Positions 29,416 to 38,307 of a stretch of DNA of 39,083 nt are shown piece by piece. The stretch covers positions 1 to 39,083 of the forward strand of contig JAEWMH010000006.1 in the NCBI GenBank assembly GCA_023393235.1. The letters are read 5' to 3'. Numbering within the stretch: position 1 is the stretch's first letter; the number at the start of each line of letters is the position of its first letter. The notes below the pieces were generated by a model. It made no database searches, had not been told where the DNA came from, and saw only the letters and a program-made list of their open reading frames with translations. Made by a program: the position numbers and the translations under genes. Origin of the DNA: Bacillota bacterium. GTDB lineage: Bacteria; Bacillota; Bacilli; Paenibacillales; NBRC-103111.

Positions 29416-31494
29416 TTATTGCTGGGGCAATCCCTTGGGGACGCCGTCCAGCCCTATTTTTGCATCGTAAGCATCGAATATCTTGCGGGCGATAGGTGCT
29501 GCTCCCCAGGAGCCGAAGCCTCCCTCGGGCACGACCACCGCTACCGCCAGCTTCGGCTTCTCTGCCGGGGCGTAGGCAATCAGCACGGCATTGTCCACGT
29601 TGCCTCCGGCGATGGACTGCTCAGAGGTGCCTGTTTTCCGGACGAAGGTATAATTGACGCCTTCAAAACCCTGTACGTTGGACTGCATGCCTTCCTTCAG
29701 TACATTCCAATAAGCCTCCGGGAACTTCACCTCATCCAGCAGCTCCGGCTGGAAGGTCTTCACCACTTCCTGGTCGTAGGTGGTGATCCTGTCGACGAAT
29801 TGCGGCTTGTAGCGTTTGCCGTGGTTGGCCAGCATGGTTGCATATTGTGCAAGCTGAAGCGCCGTATATTTCCCCTGCTGCCCAAAGGAGGAATAAATGA
29901 GCGTCGGCTGCGGACCATCCCGTTTGGCGGCGGCAACATAGTCCGCCAGCCCTTCGCTTTCGCCGGGAAAGCCGCTGCCCGTCAGCACGCCCAGGCCGAA
30001 TTTTTTCATGTAGCTGTCCCACACATCCAGCGCGTTGCCGCTTTGCGGGTAAGCCGGGTAATTTTTGCTGAAATAAAGCCGGTTTCCGATCATTTCCGCC
30101 ATATAAGTATTGGATGATTTCTGGATAGCGGTGGCCGCGGTCAGAGTGCCCATGTAAGCTCTGTCCGAGTTGCTGACACTGGAATTGCGGTCCTTGCCGA
30201 AGTAGAAGGTAACCGGGTCGGCATATCTTTCGTTGGCGGTGATAATGTTTTCGTTAAGACCCACCAGCACACTCAGGGGTTTCATGGTAGAGCCCAGATA
30301 GACCAGTGAGCTGGGATGCTTGCGGAACTCCAGCGGGTCGGCGAATTCTCCGAAGCGCTCCCGTACGGCCCCGTTAGTGTACCGGTAATTGATGGCCGCC
30401 ATATTCTCCGGCGAGATGCGCCCGCTCTCCCACACCACAGGGTCATAGTCCGGGTAGCTGCCCATGGAGATGATTTTGCCGGTGTCCACCTCCATGGCCA
30501 CGGCGTAGCCTGCCACTGCCTTGGAGCCTCTGGCGGCATAAGAGCCGGCAGGAGCTTTTTTCATGGCAGTCAGTTGATCGGCAATAGCCTGTTCGGTAAT
30601 AAGCTGCACATCCTTATCGATGGTCAAATGGAGATTATTCCCCTTCACAGGTGCGGTCAGCTCCACCTGCTCCATAATTTGGGCTTTGGAGTTGATCCGG
30701 TAGGTTTTTTTGCCGGCCTTGCCGCGCAGCTCCTCTTGGTACATAAACTCCAGTCCGTCGAAGCCCACCAGCTCATCATTCTGGTAAATGTCCTTCATGC
30801 CGTCCGCCTTGTAATAGTCCAGGAAGGACTTGGGCAGGGTGGGGTTGATGGCGGTGGAAAACTGGCGGAGATACCCGATGGTTTGCACGGCTATGGTTTT
30901 GTCATCGTACTTCCGGGTGCTTTCCTCGGTGATTTCCACACCGTCGAATTCATCCCGGTGCTCCGTGAAATAAGCAATCTCCGCTTGGGTCAGGTCCGTT
31001 TTAAGTCGGCGCGGGCTGAAGGAATAGCCCATGCTCTTGTCCGCGGGACTGCCGTCCAGCTTGAAGCCGGTATCCATACGCATCAGAACCTCCTCTGCGC
31101 TGGGCGATGTTGCTTTTTTATCCTCGGGAGCCAGCATCAGAAAAGCGGCCGCCAGGCGTTTGGCCAGCTCGATGGTTTCTTCAGGCTTTTTATCCAGGCG
31201 CAGCTGGTAGAATAAGGACTGGGAAGACAGGGAATATGCAATGGGGTATCCGTCAGCATCATAGATATTACCCCGGATAGGAGCGATCGGGACATCCTTG
31301 TTCTGCCAGATTCTTTCCAGGGCGGACAGCTCCTCCCCCTGGACAAACTGGAGTACAGCCAGCTTCCCCAGCAAGGTGGAGAACAGCAGGAAGGTGGCGA
31401 AGAAGAACATGTTAATGCGTATGGAAAACTGGTTGCGCCTTTTGCGCTGCTCCAAATTGTCGTTTGTCTCCCCAGTGGTGAGCGGGGTTTTCAT
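29416..31494 (-). CDS. Class B penicillin-binding protein 2 (transpeptidase), paralogue 1
   Basis: Transpeptidase of 692 residues that cross-links peptidoglycan outside the membrane. One membrane helix (about 25-48) is followed by a dimerisation domain and the transpeptidase domain. The active-site triads are STMK (Ser402), SSN (in KSSNTY) and KTG (Lys620 in RKTGTSEQ). It is PBP2/PbpA-like (elongation class); no PASTA domains are seen. The ATG at 31494 has AAGGAGG 7 nt upstream; an earlier in-frame start at 31539 is rejected. It lies just downstream of a close paralogue, with which it shares long identical stretches such as PEGGFGSWGAAPIARKIFDAYD. Confidence 0.93.
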   Translation of the reverse strand: MKTPLTTGETNDNLEQRKRRNQFSIRINMFFFATFLLFSTLLGKLAVLQFVQGEELSALERIWQNKDVPIAPIRGNIYDADGYPIAYSLSSQSLFYQLRLDKKPEETIELAKRLAAAFLMLAPEDKKATSPSAEEVLMRMDTGFKLDGSPADKSMGYSFSPRRLKTDLTQAEIAYFTEHRDEFDGVEITEESTRKYDDKTIAVQTIGYLRQFSTAINPTLPKSFLDYYKADGMKDIYQNDELVGFDGLEFMYQEELRGKAGKKTYRINSKAQIMEQVELTAPVKGNNLHLTIDKDVQLITEQAIADQLTAMKKAPAGSYAARGSKAVAGYAVAMEVDTGKIISMGSYPDYDPVVWESGRISPENMAAINYRYTNGAVRERFGEFADPLEFRKHPSSLVYLGSTMKPLSVLVGLNENIITANERYADPVTFYFGKDRNSSVSNSDRAYMGTLTAATAIQKSSNTYMAEMIGNRLYFSKNYPAYPQSGNALDVWDSYMKKFGLGVLTGSGFPGESEGLADYVAAAKRDGPQPTLIYSSFGQQGKYTALQLAQYATMLANHGKRYKPQFVDRITTYDQEVVKTFQPELLDEVKFPEAYWNVLKEGMQSNVQGFEGVNYTFVRKTGTSEQSIAGGNVDNAVLIAYAPAEKPKLAVAVVVPEGGFGSWGAAPIARKIFDAYDAKIGLDGVPKGLPQQ

Positions 31495-31566
31495 GCTTCG
31501 ACCTCCTTCAATGTGATGTTCCACTATATAGTGTAACAACTTCGCGGAAGGATGCCAACTGCAAGA

Positions 31567-31598
31567 AGGACCTGCCTTCCGGTGGGAAGACAGGTCCT
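31567..31598 (-). terminator. Hairpin between the two penicillin-binding protein genes
   Basis: AGGACCTGCCTTCC (31567-31580) pairs with GGAAGACAGGTCCT (31585-31598) with one mismatch. The T-tract behind it is poor, so it may only attenuate transcription into the downstream paralogue. Confidence 0.6.
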
Positions 31599-31615
31599 CT
31601 ATAGGGCTTTAGGCT

Positions 31616-33676
31616 TTATTGGCTGTTTTTCGGAACACCATACAGACCGTAGTGCTCGTCATATGCGTCGAAAATCTTCCGTGCGATGGGAGCCGCTCCC
31701 CAGGAGCCGAAGCCGCCCTCCGGCACGACCACCGCTACCGCCAGCTTGGGCTTGTCCGCCGGAGCATAGGCGATGAACACCGCATTCTCCACAAATTGGC
31801 CGGCTACCTGCTGCTGGGAGGTACCTGTTTTGCGAACGACAGAATAGCTGACGCCGTCGAAGCCGGTGACGAATACCTGCTTCATGCCATCCTCCAGCAC
31901 TTTCCAGTATGCTGCAGGATAGTCCTCCTGAGCCAGCAGCTCCGGCTCCACATGGCGGACCAGCTGTCCGTCATAGGTGGTGATCCGGTCTACAAAGATC
32001 GGCCGGTACCGTTTCCCGTGATTGGCCAGCATGGAGGCGTATTGGGCCAGCTGCAGGGTGGTGTAGCGGCCCTGCTGCCCGAAGGAGGCATAGATCAGCA
32101 CGGACTGGGCGGATTCCCGCTTGGCCGTTTCGAAGTAATAGGGGTCCCCCGCATATTCCCCCGGGAGCTGACTGCCCGTCAGCTGGCCCAGACCGAACTT
32201 TTTCATGTAGGAGTCCCAAACCTCGATGGCGTTGCCCGCCTTGGGAAAGGAGGGGTACTTGGAGCTCATGTACAGCCGGTTGCCCACCATTTCCCCCATG
32301 AAGGTATTGGCCGAATACTGGAGTGCCAAGGCGGGTGTCAGAATGCCATAGTTGTGCTTGTCCGAGTTGCTGATGGAGCTTTTGTCCTTGCCGAACACAA
32401 AGGTAGTCGGGTCCGCATACCGCTCATTGGGCCCGATAATGCCCTCGTTCATTCCCAAAAGCACGGTCAGCGGCTTGATGGTAGAACCAAGCGGAACCAG
32501 GGAGCTGGGATGCTTTCCCCGCTCCTTGTTATCCAGGATATCGGCGTACCGCTCCCGGATGGTGCCGTTGATGTACCGGAACTGGATGCTGTTGTACTCC
32601 TCGGTGGGAATCCGTTCCTTGGACCAGATGTTGGTGTTGTAGTCGGGCATGCTGGCCATGGCCACCACCCGGCCCGTATCCACCTCCATGGCCACGGCAT
32701 AACCGGCCAGAGCGTTTTTGCCCAAGGCGGGGTATTTCAGCTGCTCCGCTTCCCGGCTTTTCATATACTCTAACTGATTATTAATGGCATTCTCGGCCGC
32801 CTGCTGGACATCCTTTTTGAGCGTCAAATACAGGTTATGCCCTTTGTCCGGCGGTGTAATGGTCACCTGCCCGATAATCTGGGAGCGGGAATTGACCGGA
32901 TAGGATTTGCTGCCGTTTTTGCCCCGGAGCTCATCCTGGTACAGAAATTCGAGCCCGTCGAAGCCCACAAACTCCTCGTTCAGGTACTCACCCGGGTTAT
33001 CCTTATAAAAATTCAGATAGGACTGGGTCTGGTTGCGGGCGGTGGAGAAGGGGCGCAGGTATCCCACCAGCTGGGACGCAATGGTATTCTCGTCGTAGAC
33101 CCGGGCGCTTTCCTCTACAATGCTCACGCCGGGCAGTTCGTCCTGATGCTCCACCACATAGGCAATCTCCTGTTTGGTCAGCCCCGCCTTCACCCGTCTG
33201 GGCTGGAAGGTATAGCTGGGTTCCTTGGTGGAATTGCCCGCAATGTCAAAGCCCACGTCCATCCGCTTGATAATTTCCGCCGCATCCAGCGCCCCGTATT
33301 GGGGATCGCCGTGGGTAGCCGCCAGTTCGGCGATTTTATGGGCCAAGGCGATTTTCTCCTCCTTGGTCTGCTTCGGCACAATCTGGTAAAACAGCGATTC
33401 GGCGGAGGTGGTATACGCGATCGGGTAACCGTCCAGATCGTAGATATTCCCCCGGATGGGAGAAATGGTGATTTTCTCCTTGGTCTGGCGGTCTTCCATC
33501 GCCGACAGCTCCTCCCCCTGCACAAACTGGAGGAAAGCCAGCTTCACAATCAGCAGAGAAAACAGCAGGAAGGTGCTGAAAAAAAACATATTGATCCGGA
33601 TGGAAAAATGGGTCCGCCTGGACCGCTCCCGGATTTCCTTTACCTCTTCAGTCTCATACGAGAAGAAGCGCTTCAT
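31616..33676 (-). CDS. Class B penicillin-binding protein 2 (transpeptidase), paralogue 2
   Basis: Transpeptidase of 686 residues with the same architecture as its neighbour: membrane helix (about 25-50), dimerisation domain, then STIK (Ser398), SAN (in YSANTF) and KTG (Lys616 in RKTGTSQQ). The second triad reads SAN rather than SSN in the paralogue; both satisfy SxN. The ATG at 33676 follows a GAGG site by 9 nt and comes 11 nt after the HAD stop, so the two genes are co-transcribed. Tandem copies imply a duplication with possibly different timing, such as vegetative and sporulation growth. Confidence 0.93.
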   Translation of the reverse strand: MKRFFSYETEEVKEIRERSRRTHFSIRINMFFFSTFLLFSLLIVKLAFLQFVQGEELSAMEDRQTKEKITISPIRGNIYDLDGYPIAYTTSAESLFYQIVPKQTKEEKIALAHKIAELAATHGDPQYGALDAAEIIKRMDVGFDIAGNSTKEPSYTFQPRRVKAGLTKQEIAYVVEHQDELPGVSIVEESARVYDENTIASQLVGYLRPFSTARNQTQSYLNFYKDNPGEYLNEEFVGFDGLEFLYQDELRGKNGSKSYPVNSRSQIIGQVTITPPDKGHNLYLTLKKDVQQAAENAINNQLEYMKSREAEQLKYPALGKNALAGYAVAMEVDTGRVVAMASMPDYNTNIWSKERIPTEEYNSIQFRYINGTIRERYADILDNKERGKHPSSLVPLGSTIKPLTVLLGMNEGIIGPNERYADPTTFVFGKDKSSISNSDKHNYGILTPALALQYSANTFMGEMVGNRLYMSSKYPSFPKAGNAIEVWDSYMKKFGLGQLTGSQLPGEYAGDPYYFETAKRESAQSVLIYASFGQQGRYTTLQLAQYASMLANHGKRYRPIFVDRITTYDGQLVRHVEPELLAQEDYPAAYWKVLEDGMKQVFVTGFDGVSYSVVRKTGTSQQQVAGQFVENAVFIAYAPADKPKLAVAVVVPEGGFGSWGAAPIARKIFDAYDEHYGLYGVPKNSQ

Positions 33677-33687
33677 GGCTCTTAGCC

Positions 33688-34395
33688 TCACTTTAATAGT
33701 TCCTGCAAACCGGTAATGCCGTCGCCTGTCATATAGTCGTAACGGAGAATCTTAATGGCATCCATTCCCACCTGCCGCGGCGCCCAAAGATCATTTAGGT
33801 CATGGTCCCCCACATAGAGCACTTCGGAGGGGGACAAACCCGCTTCCGACAAGGCCAGCCGGAAGATGGCGGGGTTGGGTTTTTCCAATCCCACTTCGGT
33901 GGATACGATCACCGGGTCGAAATAATGGAGAATTCCTTTGTCCTGCAGGATGTCCTTCAGAGTCGGGGAAAAATTGGAGACTACCCCAAGGCGAAAGCCG
34001 CGCTCGCGGAGTGCCTCCAGGGTTTCAACCACATCGTCAAACAACCGGTAATTGGCCGGACTGGTGAACATCTCGTAGAGCTCATGGCAGCAATGGTGGA
34101 TTTCCTCCTCCGCCCACTCTCCCCCGGCGCCCAGCTCATCCAGCATAAACCGGTAGACGCCCGTCCAGAACTGCCGGTCGGATTCAGGCGAGCAGCATTC
34201 CTCCGGGTTCAGCTCCCGTTCCACATAAAACTGGCGGAAGGCCTGCTGAAACAGCTGTCCCACCTCTTCCTCCTCGCGGACCAGCGCTTTCTCCGCCAGA
34301 TGCCGGCAGATGACTGCCTGGGCGGCGGGAATGTACATCAGGGTATCCCCCACATCGAAAAAAACGGCCTGGTAGCGGCCGGGTGACAACAGCAT
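33688..34395 (-). CDS. HAD-family hydrolase
   Basis: Phosphatase-like protein of 235 residues, subfamily I with a helical cap. Motif I is FFDVGDTL (Asp nucleophile with Gly-Asp instead of the common Asp-Gly), motif II VVSNFS, the motif III Lys is in GLEKPNPAIF, and motif IV GDHDLND. The substrate is unknown. The ATG at 34395 has AAAGGAG 8 nt upstream. A frame open from 34584 would add 63 residues, but these come from the repeat at 34451-34603 and are rejected. It precedes the penicillin-binding protein genes in one transcript. Confidence 0.88.
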   Translation of the reverse strand: MLLSPGRYQAVFFDVGDTLMYIPAAQAVICRHLAEKALVREEEEVGQLFQQAFRQFYVERELNPEECCSPESDRQFWTGVYRFMLDELGAGGEWAEEEIHHCCHELYEMFTSPANYRLFDDVVETLEALRERGFRLGVVSNFSPTLKDILQDKGILHYFDPVIVSTEVGLEKPNPAIFRLALSEAGLSPSEVLYVGDHDLNDLWAPRQVGMDAIKILRYDYMTGDGITGLQELLK

Positions 34396-34450
34396 TGCGC
34401 ACGCTCCTTTATAGTTAATCCTCCAAAAGTGACGATTACATATTCTTCGG

Positions 34451-34603
34451 GTTTCATTCCTTAACGGGAAAGGAGTGTCTTGGATGCTCAAACACGTTTT
34501 GTCGGCCTTGATTGGATTGGAATTGTAAGGGTTCAAAGCCGCCAAAAAACTCGCCCTCAAGTCACTCTTTTCCCTCCCAGTCATTCCACATGAATCTATA
34601 TTC
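34451..34603 (+). repeat. 153-nt stem-loop repeat, copy B
   Basis: It has the same length as copy A (2712-2864) with 17 differences. The outer stem GGGAAAGGAGTG (34466-34477) pairs with CACTCTTTTCCC (34563-34574), with one G-U pair on the plus strand and a compensating A-U in place of G-C. The outer CTAGGAGT ends of copy A are not clearly kept here. It lies between a HAD gene and a transglutaminase gene, both on the minus strand. Confidence 0.8.
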
Positions 34604-34629
34604 TACCTTCCGCTTTGTCGGAGATACTA

Positions 34630-35757
34630 TTAGGCTTCCTTAATATGCGTTTTATAGAAATCGGCCGGATTGAACCAGTTGCCTCCGCTGGATACCCACG
34701 TGGAATCCAAAGGCACCCAGGTCTGCTTCTCAGCCAGGTACACCTCATTCCAGGCATGGGAGCCGGTGCCCCCGCGCCCGTCGGAGCCGAGGCCGGTCAC
34801 CACCTTCACGTCCAGTCCCACCGTCCGGGCCATGGCGGCATACAGCCGGGAATAGTCGATACAGACGCCCGTCCGGGTCAAAAAGGTATCCTCCGGCGTC
34901 TGCTCCTTCCAGATCCGCTTTTCCTCGTACAGCCGGACCTTCTCCCAGTCGTACTTCACCCTGGTGCCAACCCATTGGTATAACGCCCGGGCCTTCTCCT
35001 CATCCGTTTCCTTACCGGCTGTAATCTCCAGCGCGGCACTGGCCACATCCTCCGGCACATGAGCGTCTAACACCTCATACTTGCGCTTGAGGATTTGGTC
35101 CATCTCGGCCTGCACCGATTGGGTAAATACGGGCAGCCTGGAGAGCATATTGCCCGTCAACGGGGTAATCACCCGTTCCGCCCCCTGGCGGTATAAGGGC
35201 GACTTGGCCGCCTGTGCGCCGACCGGGGAATCGGGGAACAAAGCTGCTACAACCATCAGCCCCGCGATCAAAAGAAGCCCGCGCACAGCGCCCGTCGCCA
35301 CACCAATGGCTCCGCCCACGGCGGCGCTGGCCCACTGGGAGGCGGACGCCTGGTCCGGAGTGCGCATGGCATCGCCCAGCCGGATATTCAGAAGCGGCAG
35401 CGCGATCCGGTTCAGCAGCCCCTTGATGGAGCTGTACGCAATCACAAACAGAATGGCACTCCGCATCAGCGAAAAATCCCGCAGACTGGTAATGAAGGTA
35501 TAATACAGCTGCTGCCACACGTTCAGCTCTCCGGAGGGGATGACAATGCCCAAGGATACCAGCCAGTCCCCGGCCAGGGGAGACGCCCATTGGGTCACCC
35601 TCCAAGCCAACAGAATAGAGATGGCTGTCCCTGCCCCCTCCAAGCCCAATGCCAGCAGCTGGCGGGAGGAGCCTGCCGCTCCCCGTTTGGCCCCTTGCAG
35701 CACCGAGAGCACCAGGACAGCAATCAACAAACCCGTAATCCAGTTCCAGCCGTCCAT
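34630..35757 (-). CDS. Membrane-anchored transglutaminase-like protein with CvpA-like N-terminus
   Basis: Protein of 375 residues. The N-terminal 180 or so hold four to five hydrophobic segments in a CvpA/colicin-V-production-like layout. The C-terminal part (about 260-375) is a transglutaminase-like core with its Cys in TGVCIDYS, His in GSHAWNEVYL and Asp in PLDSTWV. The catalytic domain probably faces outside and may act as a protease or cross-linker on surface proteins. GGAGGGAGAG precedes the ATG. The hypothetical membrane-anchored protein gene lies 68 nt upstream on the same strand. The precise substrate is unknown. Confidence 0.87.
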   Translation of the reverse strand: MDGWNWITGLLIAVLVLSVLQGAKRGAAGSSRQLLALGLEGAGTAISILLAWRVTQWASPLAGDWLVSLGIVIPSGELNVWQQLYYTFITSLRDFSLMRSAILFVIAYSSIKGLLNRIALPLLNIRLGDAMRTPDQASASQWASAAVGGAIGVATGAVRGLLLIAGLMVVAALFPDSPVGAQAAKSPLYRQGAERVITPLTGNMLSRLPVFTQSVQAEMDQILKRKYEVLDAHVPEDVASAALEITAGKETDEEKARALYQWVGTRVKYDWEKVRLYEEKRIWKEQTPEDTFLTRTGVCIDYSRLYAAMARTVGLDVKVVTGLGSDGRGGTGSHAWNEVYLAEKQTWVPLDSTWVSSGGNWFNPADFYKTHIKEA

Positions 35758-35825
35758 GGCTCTCCCTCCTCATTCATCACATGCCGGGCATCCGCGCCGG
35801 TTGTCCCCAGCCGTCCGATGGTTGG

Positions 35826-36266
35826 TTATTGGCTTTTGCGCGCCGCCTCCAGATAAGCATTCACCGCATCCACCGTCTTCATATTGAAGGATTGTCCCGC
35901 GATGGTTACCTTGACGGTATCCGAGCCGGGTTTACCGTCCACTTGAATGGTTTTGCTTTTGACGGTAAAGCTGCCGTCCGCATTGGCGGTATAGGTGGCA
36001 TCCTTAGCTTCATTGCGGATGGCGTTGGCCGCCTGCTCCTTCACCGCATCGGTCAAGGCTCCTCCAGCATTTTCCACTACCGCATCCTTGATACTGGTCA
36101 GTGTATCCTTGTAATTGGCGCCATAAACGAATATGCCCGCTACAATAAGCAGAATAATAGCCCATTTGATCGCCGTCTTCACCAGCTTGACCACCACAAT
36201 CAATACCACCAGCGCGATGGCGATGATCATCCATTGCTCCTGCAAAAATCCTTGAAGCTGCTCCAT
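35826..36266 (-). CDS. Hypothetical membrane-anchored protein
   Basis: Protein of 146 residues that I do not recognise. Two adjacent hydrophobic stretches (about residues 10-45) form the N-terminal anchor. A soluble domain of 100 residues follows, with NAGGALTDAVKEQAANAIRNEA and a beta-rich tail, GSFTVKSKTIQVDGKPGSDTVKV. I chose the ATG at 36266 because the hydrophobic segment follows at once; the frame is open to 36356. No clear ribosome site is visible. It probably shares a transcript with the transglutaminase-like gene. Confidence 0.75.
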   Translation of the reverse strand: MEQLQGFLQEQWMIIAIALVVLIVVVKLVKTAIKWAIILLIVAGIFVYGANYKDTLTSIKDAVVENAGGALTDAVKEQAANAIRNEAKDATYTANADGSFTVKSKTIQVDGKPGSDTVKVTIAGQSFNMKTVDAVNAYLEAARKSQ

Positions 36267-36445
36267 TCTTACCGTTCCCGCCCTTCCTGTCCATTTTTCC
36301 AATAGCAGTGCATGCACGCCTATTTTACCATATCGGACTGTCCTGTACAGGACCAACTTGCTTTAGGGAGAGACGTGCATATCGGATGGACAACCGGCGT
36401 AGACATGTACATAAGCAATGCTTGTCACGAAAGGAAGGGTGGACG

Positions 36446-37726
36446 GTGAAAACCGCTATATGGCTGTACCTGTTTATGTTCGTCGCCTTCTTCGATCTGC
36501 ACGCCCAATATCCGATCCTCTCCCCGTTCGCCGTTTCGCTGGGCGCCGCTCCGTCCTTCATCGGCCTGATTCTGGGCTTGTATTCTATTACCCATCTGCC
36601 AGGCAATCTGCTGGCGGGGGTGGGCGTGGACCGTTACGGCAGCAAGGGGTTTATCTGCATCAGCCTGATGGCCGGAGGCATTCTGCTTCTTCTCCAGGCC
36701 CAGGTGGAGAATCCCTGGCAGCTCCTGGTGATCCGCTCCGTCAGCGGGTTCGTGCTGGCTTTCCTCTCACCCGCCTGTATGACTCTGCTGGCCAAACTGG
36801 CCCGGGACAGGGTCCATCAGAGCAAGCTGATGTCCGGCAACGGTCTGGTCCATACCCTGGCATCTGTTGTGTCTCCCGCCGCTGGCGCTTATCTGGTGGC
36901 CAAAATCGGGTTTTCCACCTCCTTTACCGTACTGGGCTGGGGGCTGGTGGTCACCGGTATTCTGGCTATTTTCGGCATCCGGGATGTCCCGATTCAGGCG
37001 GGCGAGAGTCTATCCACGGCAGCGGGTAAGGGCGGACACACGGGGCATACAGGGCACGGGCATCATACCGGACATGGCGTCCATACGGGGAAAAACAGCA
37101 ATGGAGCTGCGGTTGTGCAGCAGTCCGCCTCCTCCGGACAGACTTCCGGATTGCCTTGGCTGTTTTTTGTGCTGCCTATGGCCATCTCCTGCTCCCAGGG
37201 TATTCTGTACTTTGAGCTGCCTATGCTGAACCATCACGGTCACGGACATACCTCAGCCACCGAGCTGACTGGCGCCGTGTTAAACTCCGGGATGCTCTTT
37301 TCCCTGGTTAGCTTGGGAGCGCTCCTGTCCTTAAGCATGGTGTTTCTCAACCGGGTGTCCCCCCTCCTGCGCACCATGGCCGGCTGTCTGATGCTGGCTG
37401 CGGCGTTTTTTGCCATGGCGATCCATACTTCAATTCACTTGTACGTGCTGCTTTTCTTTATCGGCATGGCCAAAGGGGTGATCTTCCCGGCCATCGCCAG
37501 CTTACTGGCTGCCTCCACCAGCTCCACCCGGTACGGGCGGGCCTATTCCATCCTGTCCATCGCCTATTCGGTGGGTTCGTTTATCGGCCCGGTAGCGGCG
37601 GGGCAGTGGCGGGGGGTTGTTTCACCGTACTTCATCGCCTTTTCCGTGCTGATGGCTGGGCTCTGCTTCCTTCCGATGGACCGGCTGCGCTGGCAGTCGG
37701 CCAAGCTGGAGCCTCCGGGGCTATAG
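36446..37726 (+). CDS. MFS transporter with histidine-rich central loop
   Basis: Major-facilitator transporter of 426 residues with about 12 hydrophobic helices. The loop between helices 6 and 7 (residues 193-215) holds seven histidines in a Gly/Thr/His pattern. A second group of four lies at residues 263-268 (HHGHGH), probably in the loop after helix 7. These suggest binding of Zn, Ni, Co or Cu, or a regulatory metal site. The start is a GTG at 36446 with GGAAGG 9 nt upstream; the frame is open to 36308. The fold is seen directly; the substrate is not predictable. It is divergent from the hypothetical membrane gene. Confidence 0.87.
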   Translation: MKTAIWLYLFMFVAFFDLHAQYPILSPFAVSLGAAPSFIGLILGLYSITHLPGNLLAGVGVDRYGSKGFICISLMAGGILLLLQAQVENPWQLLVIRSVSGFVLAFLSPACMTLLAKLARDRVHQSKLMSGNGLVHTLASVVSPAAGAYLVAKIGFSTSFTVLGWGLVVTGILAIFGIRDVPIQAGESLSTAAGKGGHTGHTGHGHHTGHGVHTGKNSNGAAVVQQSASSGQTSGLPWLFFVLPMAISCSQGILYFELPMLNHHGHGHTSATELTGAVLNSGMLFSLVSLGALLSLSMVFLNRVSPLLRTMAGCLMLAAAFFAMAIHTSIHLYVLLFFIGMAKGVIFPAIASLLAASTSSTRYGRAYSILSIAYSVGSFIGPVAAGQWRGVVSPYFIAFSVLMAGLCFLPMDRLRWQSAKLEPPGL

Positions 37727-37736
37727 CCTCCTCCCT

Positions 37737-37759
37737 ATACTCCGGCAGGGGCGGAGTAT
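37737..37759 (+). terminator. Hairpin after the MFS gene
   Basis: ATACTCCG (37737-37744) and CGGAGTAT (37752-37759) form an 8-bp stem. No T-tract follows, so its strength as a terminator is doubtful. Confidence 0.4.
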
Positions 37760-37762
37760 GCG

Positions 37763-37867
37763 CTAACGGGGGCGGCTTTTTCGTTAAGGAGGCGGCTTTT
37801 GCGCTGAAAGGGTCGGCTCCATTTCTTACGAAGGCTGGATTCGGCGCTGACGAGGGCGACTTCCGCC
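37763..37867. repeat. Five tandem 21-nt units leading into the 185-nt element
   Basis: Units start near 37763, 37784, 37804, 37825 and 37847, with spacings of 20-22 nt. Each starts like CTAACGG and continues like GGGCGGCTTTTTCG. The next head in phase, at 37868, is the first unit of the 185-nt element. The 21-nt period equals two turns of B-DNA. Confidence 0.65.
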
Positions 37868-38052
37868 CTAACGGACTCCACAGACGCTATTTGGGCCAAA
37901 ACGCTCCTTTCCACATGCTAACGGACCCCAGCGACGCTATTCACACCCATGCACTGGTTTTCAGCATCTTTGGAGACGAATAAGCGCTGCTGTGTCCGTT
38001 AGAATCGGGGAAAGAGCGGTTTTGGAAAAATAAGGTCTCTGGGGTCCGTTAA
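37868..38052. repeat. 185-nt four-unit palindromic element, full copy 2
   Basis: 24-nt units lie at 37868-37891 and 37918-37941 (direct) and at 37979-38002 and 38029-38052 (inverted). The spacings of 50, 61 and 50 nt are identical to the copy at 19366-19550. All four units, read in their own direction, carry TAACGGAC at the head and TATT at the tail. The 255 nt between this element and the next gene hold no gene that I can support. Confidence 0.92.
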
Positions 38053-38307
38053 AAATTGCCGCATCCTCACCACGTTAATATGCCGCACCCGCAATAGCCT
38101 CCCTCACCCGCTGCTCATATCCCGCCCACAAGGTACAGCACGCCCTCCGGCTCACCCGTCTTCCTCTTATGCAGGCTTTTGACGGCGGGACAGCTTCCCA
38201 TAGGTTTGGTTGGATGCCCATGGGTAAGCGCACAGTCTGCCGGAGGGCCTCCGCATATACTGCTATTGTAAATGACCTACAAGGTCAGGAAAGAGGGGTG
38301 TACAACA

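Noticed and set aside
34395..34584. 63-residue N-terminal extension of the HAD protein
   Set aside because: The extension is encoded by the 153-nt repeat and recurs as a similar peptide at 2555-2821; the HAD motif starts right after the ATG at 34395, which has a good ribosome site.
37606..37983. 125-codon plus-strand frame with a heptapeptide pattern
   Set aside because: The seven-residue periodicity is produced by the 21-nt DNA repeat; the frame begins inside the MFS gene in another phase and lacks a ribosome site.
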